Below are positions 8,653 through 15,987 of a stretch of DNA of 25,527 bases, one piece after another. The stretch's first letter is position 1. Each line of letters opens with the position of its first letter. The DNA comes from VRUB01 sp046758085. Its GTDB lineage: Bacteria; Pseudomonadota; Gammaproteobacteria; Acidiferrobacterales; SPGG2. Below the pieces are notes generated by a model, which made no database searches, was not told the origin of the DNA, and saw nothing but the letters and a program-made list of their open reading frames with translations. Location of the stretch: assembly GCA_046758085.1 (NCBI GenBank), contig JBHHZP010000042.1, positions 1 to 25,527 on the forward strand, written 5' to 3'. The position numbers were made by a program, and so were the translations under genes.

Positions 8653-9537
8653 ATGATGCGCGGAGTCCGCCTTCAGGCACACGTTTACGGGTGGCTCTTG
8701 CTTTTGCCCGCCGCCGTACTCCTTGCCACCTTTACGCATTACCCTACTGTCTCGACGCTTGTCAGTAGCTTTTTTTCCACGCCCAAAGGCATTCGTCACG
8801 CCGAGTTTGTGGGACTCGAGAACTACGGGCTTTTGTTTGAGGACGAACTTTTTTGGCAGGTGCTGTGGAACAACTTCTTTTTTGCTGCCGGCACCATTCC
8901 CGCAAGCATCGGCATCGCCATTCTTATGGCTGTGTGGGTCAACGAAAGAATTCCGGGGCGGGGGTTGGCACGGATGGCTTATTTTACTCCGACCATTCTG
9001 CCGATGGTGGCGGTGGCCAACATCTGGCTGTTTTTTTACACCCCTGAGTACGGATTGCTCGATCAGGTCCGTGGCCTGTTCGGTGCGGGCGGACACAACT
9101 GGCTGGGCGATCCCGATACCGTGATGTGGTGCATCATCGTTATGACCATCTGGAAAGAGGCCGGGTTCTTCATGATCTTCTACCTGGCCGCGCTCCAGTC
9201 CATGCCGCCGGAGCTACGCGAAGCGGCAGCGCTCGAAGGCGCGGGGCGCTGGTATTACTTTCGCCGCGTGGTGTTTCCATTGCTGATGCCAACCACGGTG
9301 TTCGTGCTGGTCAACGCGGTAATCAACTCTTTCAAGCTCGTGGACCAGCTATTCATCATGACCAAAGGCGGGCCCGACAATGCCAGTAACCTGTTGCTCT
9401 ACTATATATACCAGGTTGCCTTCGACTACTGGGATACGGCCTACGGGGCGACCTTGACCGTTGTGCTTTTGACCATCCTAGTGGCGGCCGCAGTGAGCCA
9501 GTTCTACTACCTTGACCGCAGAACTCACTACCAATGA
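8653..9537 (+). CDS. ugpA: ABC importer permease, UgpA type
   Basis: A 294-residue inner-membrane permease of the MalF/UgpA group. About six membrane segments are visible, the first at about 13-33 and others near 73-95, 106-129, 158-180, 207-227 and 262-285. The cytoplasmic EAA loop that docks on the ATPase is LREAAALEGAGRW at about 188-200. It starts with two consecutive ATG codons at 8653 and 8656. No Shine-Dalgarno is present, only the pyrimidine-rich CTCTCACCTTC, so translation may be modest, fitting the hairpin just upstream. Its stop overlaps the start of the next permease (ATGA), which is typical of paired membrane subunits made in equal amount. Confidence 0.9.
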   Translation: MMRGVRLQAHVYGWLLLLPAAVLLATFTHYPTVSTLVSSFFSTPKGIRHAEFVGLENYGLLFEDELFWQVLWNNFFFAAGTIPASIGIAILMAVWVNERIPGRGLARMAYFTPTILPMVAVANIWLFFYTPEYGLLDQVRGLFGAGGHNWLGDPDTVMWCIIVMTIWKEAGFFMIFYLAALQSMPPELREAAALEGAGRWYYFRRVVFPLLMPTTVFVLVNAVINSFKLVDQLFIMTKGGPDNASNLLLYYIYQVAFDYWDTAYGATLTVVLLTILVAAAVSQFYYLDRRTHYQ

Positions 9538-10358
9538 TGCAGACGGGTCAATTATCGTTTGGTCGTGGAGCCGAGATTCTCGGCGCCTGGCTATTGGCTG
9601 CGCTGTGGGTGTTGCCGCTGCTCTACGCATTCTGGAGCGCGTTTCATCCCGCCGAGTTCTCGACCCGTTTCGAGCTGCTGGCTCCGCTTACGCTCGAGAA
9701 CTTTGCCAGAGCCTGGGAGGTCGCGCCATTTGCCCGTTACTTTCTCAATACATTCATACTGGTGACCATGATCCTTGTGGCGCAGTTCATCATCTGCACG
9801 CTCGCGGCCTACGCGTTCGCACGTTATCAGTTTCTCGGGCGCGAGATCGTTTTTGTGCTGGTGCTCGTGCAGCTCATGATCATGCCCGACGTGCTGATCG
9901 TGGAGAACTATCGGATCATGAGCACTTTGGCGCTGGTCGATACGATCCGGGCAATCGGCCTTCCCTACATGGCAAGCGCGTTCGGCATATTTCTGTTGCG
10001 TCAGACTTTCAAGACAGTACCGAAGGAGCTTGAAGAGGCCGCCAGGGTGGAGGGTGCCTCCCCGCTTCAAATTCTGTGGAAGGTATATGTCCCGCTCGCC
10101 CGCCCTGTGTACGTGGCCTACGGGCTGGTCTCGGTGAGCTATCATTGGAACAACTTCCTGTGGCCACTGGTGATCACCAACTCGGTGGAGACGCGACCGC
10201 TGACCGTTGGCCTGGCCATCTTTGCCGCACCCGAGTCCGGCGTCGACTGGTCAATTATCACGGCCGGTACGTTGCTCGCCGTTGCGCCGCTGCTGATCGC
10301 CTTTCTCTTGTTTCAACGGCAGTTCGTGCAGTCCTTCATGCGGGCAGGTCTTAAGTGA
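9534..10358 (+). CDS. ugpE: ABC importer permease, UgpE type
   Basis: A 274-residue second permease of the MalG/UgpE group. Its ATG overlaps the previous stop by four bases (ATGATG at 9534). Hydrophobic segments occur at about 15-37, 72-95, 104-125, 141-156, 193-213 and 240-265. The EAA loop ELEEAARVEGASP at about 165-177 is canonical. It pairs with the upstream permease to form the channel of the CUT1-type importer. Its stop overlaps the GTG start of the downstream hydrolase, so the hydrolase belongs to the same operon and probably acts on the imported substrate. Confidence 0.9.
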   Translation: MMQTGQLSFGRGAEILGAWLLAALWVLPLLYAFWSAFHPAEFSTRFELLAPLTLENFARAWEVAPFARYFLNTFILVTMILVAQFIICTLAAYAFARYQFLGREIVFVLVLVQLMIMPDVLIVENYRIMSTLALVDTIRAIGLPYMASAFGIFLLRQTFKTVPKELEEAARVEGASPLQILWKVYVPLARPVYVAYGLVSVSYHWNNFLWPLVITNSVETRPLTVGLAIFAAPESGVDWSIITAGTLLAVAPLLIAFLLFQRQFVQSFMRAGLK

Positions 10359-11221
10359 TCGAGATCGTGTGTTGGAACATACGCTGGGGGCAGGGACACG
10401 ATGGTACCGTCGATCTCGACCGCATCGTTGATACAGCGATGGCGATGGGCGACGCGGACATCCTTTGTTTCCAGGAGATGGCGCGTAACTTTCCCGAGCT
10501 CGACGGCCTGGGTGCAGACCAGCCAAGGCTGCTCGGCGCGCTGCTTCCGCAGTACGAGCCCATCTTCGGCTGCGGGACCAATACCGCCGGGGAGTGCATA
10601 GGCAAGCGGCGTCAGTTCGGCAACGTGGTGCTCACCCGACTCCCTGCCTTGCAGGCGTTTAGCCACTTGCTGCCGCGGCCGGCGACCGACGAGACACCGC
10701 ACATGCAACGCCAGGCCCTGGAGGTCATTGTGGCGACAGAGCTGGGTCCCTTGCGGGTCATCAATACCCACCTGGAGTACTACTCGGCCGAGCACCGCGC
10801 GGCCCAGATAGAGCACCTGCGCCGGCTGCACCAGCAGGCCGGCGCTTACCCTGCGCAGACGACATCGTTACAAGGCGCCGTGGCGGATCCCTACGTGCCA
10901 GCCGTGGGTCCGTGTCCCACCGTGTTGTGCGGGGATTTCAATATGGAAAAATCAGAGCCTTCCTACGCACGATTGCTAGAGCCGTTCGATAACGGACCAC
11001 AGGCCCTGGTCGATGCCTGGACAGTGGTGCATCCCGGGAAAGACCATCCTATTACCTGCGGCGTCTACGAGCGGGTGCACTGGTCCGGGACCCATTGCCG
11101 GGACTTCATTTTCATCACCGCTGACCTGGCCAAACGTGCTCGCGCCATGGATGTCGACACGGAGACGGCGGCCTCCGACCATCAGCCCTTACGCCTGGTG
11201 CTCAACGATGCAACCGCTTGA
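10355..11221 (+). CDS. Endonuclease/exonuclease/phosphatase (EEP) family hydrolase
   Basis: A 288-residue cytoplasmic metal-dependent hydrolase of the EEP (DNase I-like) fold, which cleaves phosphodiester or phosphomonoester bonds. The catalytic set is complete: Asn8 in CWNIRWG, Glu41 in CFQEM, His139 in NTHLEYYS, Asp194 and Asn196 in CGDFNMEKS, Asp250 in HCRDFIFI, and Asp275-His276 in SDHQPL. The start is GTG at 10355, overlapping the ugpE stop (GTGA). In E. coli this operon position is held by UgpQ, a TIM-barrel glycerophosphodiesterase. No UgpQ is present here, so this enzyme may do that job by another fold, releasing glycerol 3-phosphate for GlpD. That role is inference; the fold assignment is secure. 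Sphingomyelinase-like or nuclease activity are alternatives. Confidence 0.85.
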   Translation: MIEIVCWNIRWGQGHDGTVDLDRIVDTAMAMGDADILCFQEMARNFPELDGLGADQPRLLGALLPQYEPIFGCGTNTAGECIGKRRQFGNVVLTRLPALQAFSHLLPRPATDETPHMQRQALEVIVATELGPLRVINTHLEYYSAEHRAAQIEHLRRLHQQAGAYPAQTTSLQGAVADPYVPAVGPCPTVLCGDFNMEKSEPSYARLLEPFDNGPQALVDAWTVVHPGKDHPITCGVYERVHWSGTHCRDFIFITADLAKRARAMDVDTETAASDHQPLRLVLNDATA

Positions 11222-11999
11222 TTCACTTCCGCTTACGACACGCCGTCGCATTCGGGGCGTGTTGTTTGATATCGACAATACCCTGACGACCGAAGGACGC
11301 CTGACGGCTCAGGCGTACACGGCGATGGAGCGCCTTGAAGACACCGGGTTGATTATCGTCCCGATTACCGGGCGCCCGGCAGGCTGGTGTGACCATATCG
11401 CACGCATGTGGCCGGTGGATGGGGTTGTCGGGGAAAACGGCGCTTTCTATTTCCGCTATGACCATAACAAGCGAACAATGTACAAGCGCTTTCTCCAGAG
11501 TGAACAAGAACGTGCAGAAAACCGGCGTCGCCTGGAGACCTTGCGTAGCACCATCCTTGCCGAGGTGCCCGGGGCGGGAGTCGCGTCGGATCAGCTATAT
11601 CGGGAAGCCGACCTGGCCATCGATTATTGTGAGGACGTAGCAGCGCTACCGCCGGCGGAGGTGGAGCGCATCGTCAAGATATTCGAGCAAGGGGGGGCAA
11701 CGGCGAAAGTGAGCTCGATCCATGTTAACGGCTGGTTCGGCAGCTATGACAAGCTAAGCATGACCCGCATCATGATGCGTGAGTGCTTTGACATCGACCT
11801 TGATGTGGCGAAGAAGTTTTTTTTGTTTATCGGTGATTCTCCCAATGATGCACCGATGTTTGCGTACTTTCCCAATACCATTGGCGTGGCGAATATTCGG
11901 GAATTTGCCGATCGGTTAAAGACAGAGCCGGCCTATGTGACCGACGCCCGGTGTGGGGCGGGATTTGCGGAAGTGGTAGCTGTGCTTTTAGAAACGTGA
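11208..11999 (+). CDS. HAD superfamily hydrolase, subfamily IIB phosphatase
   Basis: A 263-residue Mg-dependent phosphatase. The open frame extends upstream, but the ATG at 11208 gives an N-terminus that reaches motif I normally and overlaps the EEP gene by 14 bases. Motif I is FDIDNTLT with Asp21 as nucleophile and Asp23 as acid/base. Motif II is Thr54 in PITGRPAG, motif III is probably Lys182 in SYDKLS, and motif IV is GDSPNDAPMF with Asp210 and Asp214. The region between motifs II and III is long enough for the C2B cap of the Cof/sucrose-phosphatase/mannosyl-3-phosphoglycerate phosphatase type. As the last gene of the importer operon it probably dephosphorylates the phosphomonoester made by the EEP enzyme or a sugar phosphate derived from the substrate. 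The substrate cannot be read from the sequence. Confidence 0.85.
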   Translation: MQPLDSLPLTTRRRIRGVLFDIDNTLTTEGRLTAQAYTAMERLEDTGLIIVPITGRPAGWCDHIARMWPVDGVVGENGAFYFRYDHNKRTMYKRFLQSEQERAENRRRLETLRSTILAEVPGAGVASDQLYREADLAIDYCEDVAALPPAEVERIVKIFEQGGATAKVSSIHVNGWFGSYDKLSMTRIMMRECFDIDLDVAKKFFLFIGDSPNDAPMFAYFPNTIGVANIREFADRLKTEPAYVTDARCGAGFAEVVAVLLET

Positions 12000-12058
12000 G
12001 TAGCAAGTAGCAAGTAAAAATCCTCTCGCTTTTTGTTTTTACTTGTTACTTGCTACTT
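11998..12058. terminator. Bidirectional rho-independent terminator between convergent operons
   Basis: Arms at 12001-12020 and 12036-12055 are complementary over 20 bases with one G-T wobble, and pairing extends two to three bases further. The arms contain the short repeat AGCAAGT, and their inner ends are A5 and T5. It starts at the last base of the HAD gene's stop and ends 17 bases before the stop of the convergent phnE-type gene. It can therefore terminate transcription from both sides. Confidence 0.85.
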
Positions 12059-12075
12059 GAAACTTGCACCTGGAG

Positions 12076-12888
12076 TTATGTAATGTGCTTTCGCACCGTC
12101 GCCGAGACGTACTCGCTAACAAGCACGACGGCGAAAATGGCGACCAGCATCACCGAGACCTCGTGCCAAGCAAACTGGTTAATCGAGGAGTACAGCATGA
12201 TGCCAATTCCGCCGGCACCGACGAAGCCGAGCACGGTGGACTCGCGGATGTTGATATCCCAGCGGTAGATAATAGTGCCGAATATCACGGGTAACACTTG
12301 GGGTATCACGCCGACTATCAGCACCTGCAATCGCGACGCGCCGGTAGCCTCGATCGCTTCCACCGTGCCGGTGTCGATCTCCTCGATCGCCTCAGCGATC
12401 AGCTTGCCGACGAAGCCGATGGAGCGAGCCGCAATCGACCAAACACCGGCCATGGGCCCGGGCCCGAATATGGCGACGAATATCAGGGCCCAGACAATGG
12501 TGTTGACAGAGCGGGACGTCACCAGAATGAAGCGGCCGATGAACCAGGTAAGCGCGTTCGGCGTCGTGTTCCTCGCCGAGAGGATGGCGATCGGCAGCGC
12601 GATGATCACGGTAACCACCGTGCCCAGTGTGGCGATGTTGATGGTCTCGATAAGCGGGCCCGCCACGTCCTCGAAGAACGGCCAGTACGGCGGGATCATG
12701 CGCTCGAGCAGGTCGGCTGCCTGCACATGGGCGTCTAGAAAGTAGAACCACGGGATGTCGAGATCACTGAGCGCCCATACCGCAGCAAAGACGATGCCGA
12801 GGTACCAGACGTAACGAATGAGCGTTTCTTTCGGGCTAAAACGCCGCCAGACCTCGGGGTACTTTTGGGCGTGCTCCTGGACCGTCAT
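12076..12888 (-). CDS. phnE: Phosphonate ABC importer permease (second PhnE)
   Basis: A 270-residue inner-membrane permease of the PhnE family. Hydrophobic segments lie near 24-41, 84-104, 118-146 and through the C-terminal third. The cytoplasmic coupling loop reads VEAIEATGASRLQVL with the following VIPQVLP, a PhnE-type EAA motif. The C-terminal VGAGGIGIMLYSSI block is characteristic. Its start overlaps the stop of the preceding phnE by four bases. Two different phnE genes in tandem, which would form a heterodimeric channel, are common in phosphonate importers that lack the C-P lyase genes next door, as here. This is the last gene of the phnDCEE operon; the shared terminator follows. Confidence 0.92.
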   Translation of the reverse strand: MTVQEHAQKYPEVWRRFSPKETLIRYVWYLGIVFAAVWALSDLDIPWFYFLDAHVQAADLLERMIPPYWPFFEDVAGPLIETINIATLGTVVTVIIALPIAILSARNTTPNALTWFIGRFILVTSRSVNTIVWALIFVAIFGPGPMAGVWSIAARSIGFVGKLIAEAIEEIDTGTVEAIEATGASRLQVLIVGVIPQVLPVIFGTIIYRWDINIRESTVLGFVGAGGIGIMLYSSINQFAWHEVSVMLVAIFAVVLVSEYVSATVRKHIT

Positions 12889-13685
12889 CGCAGGCGCCCA
12901 CGCACCCAGTTGCTGAAGAACTCACCGAGAAACACCAGCACTACGATTGTCATCAAGATGGCGAGGCTGAAATCGTAGTCATAACGTGAAAACGATGCAG
13001 CGAGCACCTGGCCAATGCCGCCGGCACCGACGATACCGACTACGGTCGAGTGCCGGATATTGGCGTCGAGGCGGTAGATCGACACCCCCAGATAACGCGG
13101 CAGGATCTGCGGCTGTATCGCATAAAGCAGCATCTTGGGAAAACTGGCACCCGTCGCCCGGACCGCTTCCATCTGGCCGGGGGGCAGGTTCTCGATATCT
13201 TCCGCCAGCATCTTGCCGATAAAGCTCATGCTGGCGACGACCAGAGTCAGCACGCCTGCAAGCGGGCCGAAGCCGAAAATCTTCACAAAGAAGATGGCAA
13301 TGATGACCTCATGGAAGGTGCGGGTGATCGCGAGAATGGCCCGTCCAACCAGATAGACCGGCAACGGCGCAAGATTGCGGGCCGCGCACAGGCCGAGCGG
13401 GATCGCCAGGATCATGCCCAAGAAACTCGCGGCGAGCGCCATCTGCACGCTTTCGAGCACGCCCTTCACCAGCAGCTGCCAGCGGCTGAAATCCGGCGGG
13501 ACCATGCGGGCGAACATGTCGGCCGCTCGCGGTAGCCCCTGGCCCGCGCGGGTCCAGTCTATATCCAGGGATCCGACCGCCCAGATAAGGTAGGCGATGG
13601 CCAGAATCGTGAAGCCGTGGCGGTAGTATGGGTGGGCGATAAGCCTGGGGGGTTTCCAGGTCGTCGGCGTGGCGGGAGCGCTCAT
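12885..13685 (-). CDS. phnE: Phosphonate ABC importer permease (first PhnE)
   Basis: A 266-residue PhnE-type permease paralogous to the next gene. Membrane segments are visible near 24-40, 77-98, 104-136, 139-156 and in the C-terminal third. The coupling loop is MEAVRATGASFPKML with AIQPQILP after it, and the conserved VGAGGIGQVLAASF block follows. Its ATG overlaps the phnC stop by four bases and its own stop overlaps the second phnE start by four, so ATPase and channel subunits are translationally coupled. Together with PhnC and PhnD it should import a phosphonate, phosphite or phosphate ester across the inner membrane. Confidence 0.92.
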   Translation of the reverse strand: MSAPATPTTWKPPRLIAHPYYRHGFTILAIAYLIWAVGSLDIDWTRAGQGLPRAADMFARMVPPDFSRWQLLVKGVLESVQMALAASFLGMILAIPLGLCAARNLAPLPVYLVGRAILAITRTFHEVIIAIFFVKIFGFGPLAGVLTLVVASMSFIGKMLAEDIENLPPGQMEAVRATGASFPKMLLYAIQPQILPRYLGVSIYRLDANIRHSTVVGIVGAGGIGQVLAASFSRYDYDFSLAILMTIVVLVFLGEFFSNWVRGRLR

Positions 13686-14509
13686 CCTGCAGCCGACTCT
13701 TGCTCAATTTTCTTCATAGTATTCCGGCGCTTGGTATCTTCGTCCTCGACCTTTCGGATCGTGGCACTCCAATCTTCTTCGCCATAGATGGCAGTCAACG
13801 CGTCAGCATCGAGCTCGCTCGGATTGCCGTCGAACACAATCTCGGCGCCACTCAGACCGATGATGCGATCAGAGAAGTCCTGCGCAAGGCCAACGTCGTG
13901 GATGTTGACCAGTGCTGGTGTCCCCCGTTCATGCGCCAACTCGCAAAGCAGGCGCATGATTTGACGCGAGGTCTTGGGGTCGAGACTGGCCGTCGGTTCA
14001 TCGACCAGCAGCAGATCCGGTTGTTGCATCAGCGCACGCGCAATGCCGACACGTTGTCGTTGGCCGCCTGAGAGTGCGTCGGCACGGGTGTCCTGGTAAC
14101 CGTTGAGCCCGACACGGTCAAGCAGCTCGAATGCGGCGGCGATGTCATGCGGCGGGTAGTTTCTTCGATACGCCTGCCAGAGACTGACATAACCGAGTCG
14201 GCCCGAGAGCAGGTTCTCCATCACGGTCAGCCGCTCGACCAGGTTGTACTCCTGAAAGATCATGCCCATGCGGCGTCGTGCCTTCCTGAGCTCGCGCCGC
14301 GACAAGGCGGTGACATCGAGGTCATTGAGGACGATTTGCCCTGCGGTAGGCTCGATAAGGCGGTTGATGCAACGAATCAGCGTGCTCTTACCGGCGCCTG
14401 AGGATCCGATAACGGCGACCACCTGCGGCTTGTCGACCGTCAGGCTGACGCCATCGAGCGCGCGTGTACCGGTCTTGTAAACTTTGGAGAGATCGGTGAT
14501 GGAGAGCAT
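13682..14509 (-). CDS. phnC: Phosphonate ABC importer ATPase (PhnC)
   Basis: A 275-residue ABC ATPase with Walker A GSSGAGKS at 35-42, Q-loop Gln86 in FQEYNLVERLTV, the signature LSGGQRQRVGIARAL from 146, Walker B LLLVDEP at 166-172 and switch His204 in NIHDV. The insert YVSLWQAYRRNYP around 107-119 is typical of PhnC and helps separate it from other importers. The C-terminal 30 residues are very charged (KVEDEDTKRRN). There is no Shine-Dalgarno before the ATG at 14509, and a terminator-like hairpin precedes it, so expression is probably below that of PhnD. It overlaps the downstream phnE by four bases. Confidence 0.93.
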   Translation of the reverse strand: MLSITDLSKVYKTGTRALDGVSLTVDKPQVVAVIGSSGAGKSTLIRCINRLIEPTAGQIVLNDLDVTALSRRELRKARRRMGMIFQEYNLVERLTVMENLLSGRLGYVSLWQAYRRNYPPHDIAAAFELLDRVGLNGYQDTRADALSGGQRQRVGIARALMQQPDLLLVDEPTASLDPKTSRQIMRLLCELAHERGTPALVNIHDVGLAQDFSDRIIGLSGAEIVFDGNPSELDADALTAIYGEEDWSATIRKVEDEDTKRRNTMKKIEQESAAG

Positions 14510-14535
14510 AAGAGAATTAATACCAAAAAATAATA

Positions 14536-14575
14536 CCGTAGAGCCTGCGCAGTGACTACTGCGGAGGCTCTACGG
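14536..14575 (-). terminator. Stem-loop between phnD and phnC, probable partial terminator
   Basis: An inverted repeat of 11 bp (CCGTAGAGCCT with AGGCTCTACGG), one mismatch, then 6 bp (CGCAGT with ACTGCG), and a 4-base loop. Read in the direction of phnD transcription it is followed by TATTATTTTTT, so it fits a rho-independent terminator with read-through. The likely effect is more PhnD binding protein than transporter, like the hairpin after ugpB. Confidence 0.8.
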
Positions 14576-14602
14576 CGCATTGCTTAAAGACCTTTCGGTC
14601 AC

Positions 14603-15628
14603 TTAGCTCTTCTTCTTCTTTTTCTTCTTCTTAACCTTTAACCCCTTCAGTGTCTCGTCGGTGTACACGATCCCGTTTTCTTTCTGAATCAAGCGAACCG
14701 CTTTCCACGTCTCCTTGAAGGTGATCGGGCAGAATGTATCGGCCTGCTTGCCAAATTCCTTCGCCAGCGCCGTTCCTTTCCAGTCGAAGGTCAGGAAGGC
14801 GTCGCGCACCTTTTTCTGAAGCTCTGGCTTGAGGTTATGGGCAAAGCCGTAGGACGTCGTGGGGAATGGCTGCGACTCCCAAATGATGCGGATGGCATCG
14901 CGCTTCACCACGCCTTTGGTGACCATGCGGTCAAGCACGCTCGAGGCAACCGGTGCCGCGTCGTAGTCCTTGTTGGCCACGCCCATGATGGAGTTGTCGT
15001 GTTTGCCCGAGTACGTGACTTTGTAATCCTTGTCGGGAATGATACCCATATTCTTGAACAAGGCACGGGGGGCCTGGTTTCCGGAGTTGGACGAAGGTGT
15101 GACATGGGCGACCTTGCGGCCCTTGAGGTCCTTTACCTGCTTGATATCGCTGTCCTTGTATGTGATGAGCTGCAGCTTATAGCCGAAGGTGCCATCGCCC
15201 TTGCACATTATGGCGGTCGGCACGTAGCCGGCGAGGTTGACGCCGAACACCGTCGGGCCCGTCGATATGCCGGCGACATGGAGGCGCCCCGAGCGCATGG
15301 CTTCGACCTGAGCCGCATAGGACTCGGCACCATACCATTTGACGCGCTTGCCCGTCTTCTTGGACAGGTAGGCCATGAAGTCATCGAACACGTTCTCGTA
15401 GACCGACGGGTCTTCCACCGGTGTGTAGGAAAAAATGAGCGTGTCGGGGTCCAGCCATTGGCTGGAGTCTTTCGGCGTATCGGCAACCAGGTCGCCGTTA
15501 TTGTCGCAATAGCGGGTATCCAGATCGCCCCGGTTCTTGCATTGAGCTGTTGCCGCGGTCGAGGAAAACGCGAAGAGCGCCAGCACGACCGCGAATAAGT
15601 AACAGGATCGGGTAATTACACTGAGCAT
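14603..15628 (-). CDS. phnD: Phosphonate ABC importer periplasmic binding protein (PhnD)
   Basis: Captures phosphonate in the periplasm for PhnCEE. The frame is open to 15697, but ATG 15628 is preceded at 7 bases by GGAGGAG and starts a clear signal peptide (hydrophobic 8-22, cleavage near Ala28-Gln29), giving 341 residues. The core has PhnD motifs: FSYTPVEDPSVYENVF at about 66-81, KWYGAESYAAQVEAMRSGR at about 97-115, then AGISTGPTVF and HVTPSSNSG. Two oddities stand out. After the signal peptide there is a Cys-containing acidic insert, Cys30 to Asp50, with CDNNGDLVAD resembling a calcium-binding loop. The C-terminus ends in eight consecutive lysines and a serine. The family includes binders of 2-aminoethylphosphonate, phosphite and methylphosphonate; the ligand cannot be read here. 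Confidence 0.92.
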   Translation of the reverse strand: MLSVITRSCYLFAVVLALFAFSSTAATAQCKNRGDLDTRYCDNNGDLVADTPKDSSQWLDPDTLIFSYTPVEDPSVYENVFDDFMAYLSKKTGKRVKWYGAESYAAQVEAMRSGRLHVAGISTGPTVFGVNLAGYVPTAIMCKGDGTFGYKLQLITYKDSDIKQVKDLKGRKVAHVTPSSNSGNQAPRALFKNMGIIPDKDYKVTYSGKHDNSIMGVANKDYDAAPVASSVLDRMVTKGVVKRDAIRIIWESQPFPTTSYGFAHNLKPELQKKVRDAFLTFDWKGTALAKEFGKQADTFCPITFKETWKAVRLIQKENGIVYTDETLKGLKVKKKKKKKKS

Positions 15629-15987
15629 CTTGAATCTCCTCCGTTCGTGGTTTTGTGTCGGTTCGGGCGAGGTGATGCGCTGCACCACTAACCGCAAGCG
15701 GTCCGGCGGGGGCCGGCACCACGGTAGAATCTAATCCTTTTGTCACCCCCCTGCAAGTGTTTGCCCGAGGATCCGTGGGTGCGTGGTCGATAATGCCGCC
15801 CCGATCAAGTGGGTGGGCGCCGGCGCGCACTCACGAAAAATGCTTTTTGCCTTACCGTGGCCGCTGGTGCGGCGGCACTGTGTTATGTTATCGCTATGTG
15901 TGCCCACGAACTGGAGCCCGCCGAGCGAACGGTGGCGAGCAACATTGCCTTAGGGCTGCCAGGCCCAATGCGGCAACACGGATCCCG
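15629..15987. other. 359-base divergent intergenic region between phnD and the GGT-like gene
   Basis: The left part holds the phnD ribosome-binding site and its candidate promoter. No clear plus-strand promoter for the downstream operon was found. An open frame on the plus strand (GTG 15809 to stop 15991, 60 codons) contains one hydrophobic stretch and its stop overlaps the next ATG by four bases, but it has no ribosome-binding site and I do not annotate it as a gene. The long in-frame extension of the GGT-like gene back to 15757 looks like chance readthrough. Confidence 0.5.
15728..15756 (-). promoter_or_regulatory. phnD: Candidate sigma-70 promoter of phnDCEE
   Basis: On the minus strand TTGCAG (15751-15756), a 17-base spacer, then TAGATT (15728-15733), about 100 bases before the phnD start. 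Each hexamer matches consensus at four of six positions with ideal spacing. The G-run in the spacer is unusual. No regulator gene is adjacent. Confidence 0.45.

Noticed and set aside
14837..15598. Plus-strand open frame of 253 codons opposite phnD
   Set aside because: Shadow of phnD; no ribosome site or domain.
15739..15757. Pho-box-like direct repeat (TTGTCAC, four C, CTGCAAG) on the plus strand near the phnD promoter
   Set aside because: The 11-base spacing is right, but the second half matches CTGTCAT poorly, the G/C run makes chance likely, and orientation does not suit phnD.
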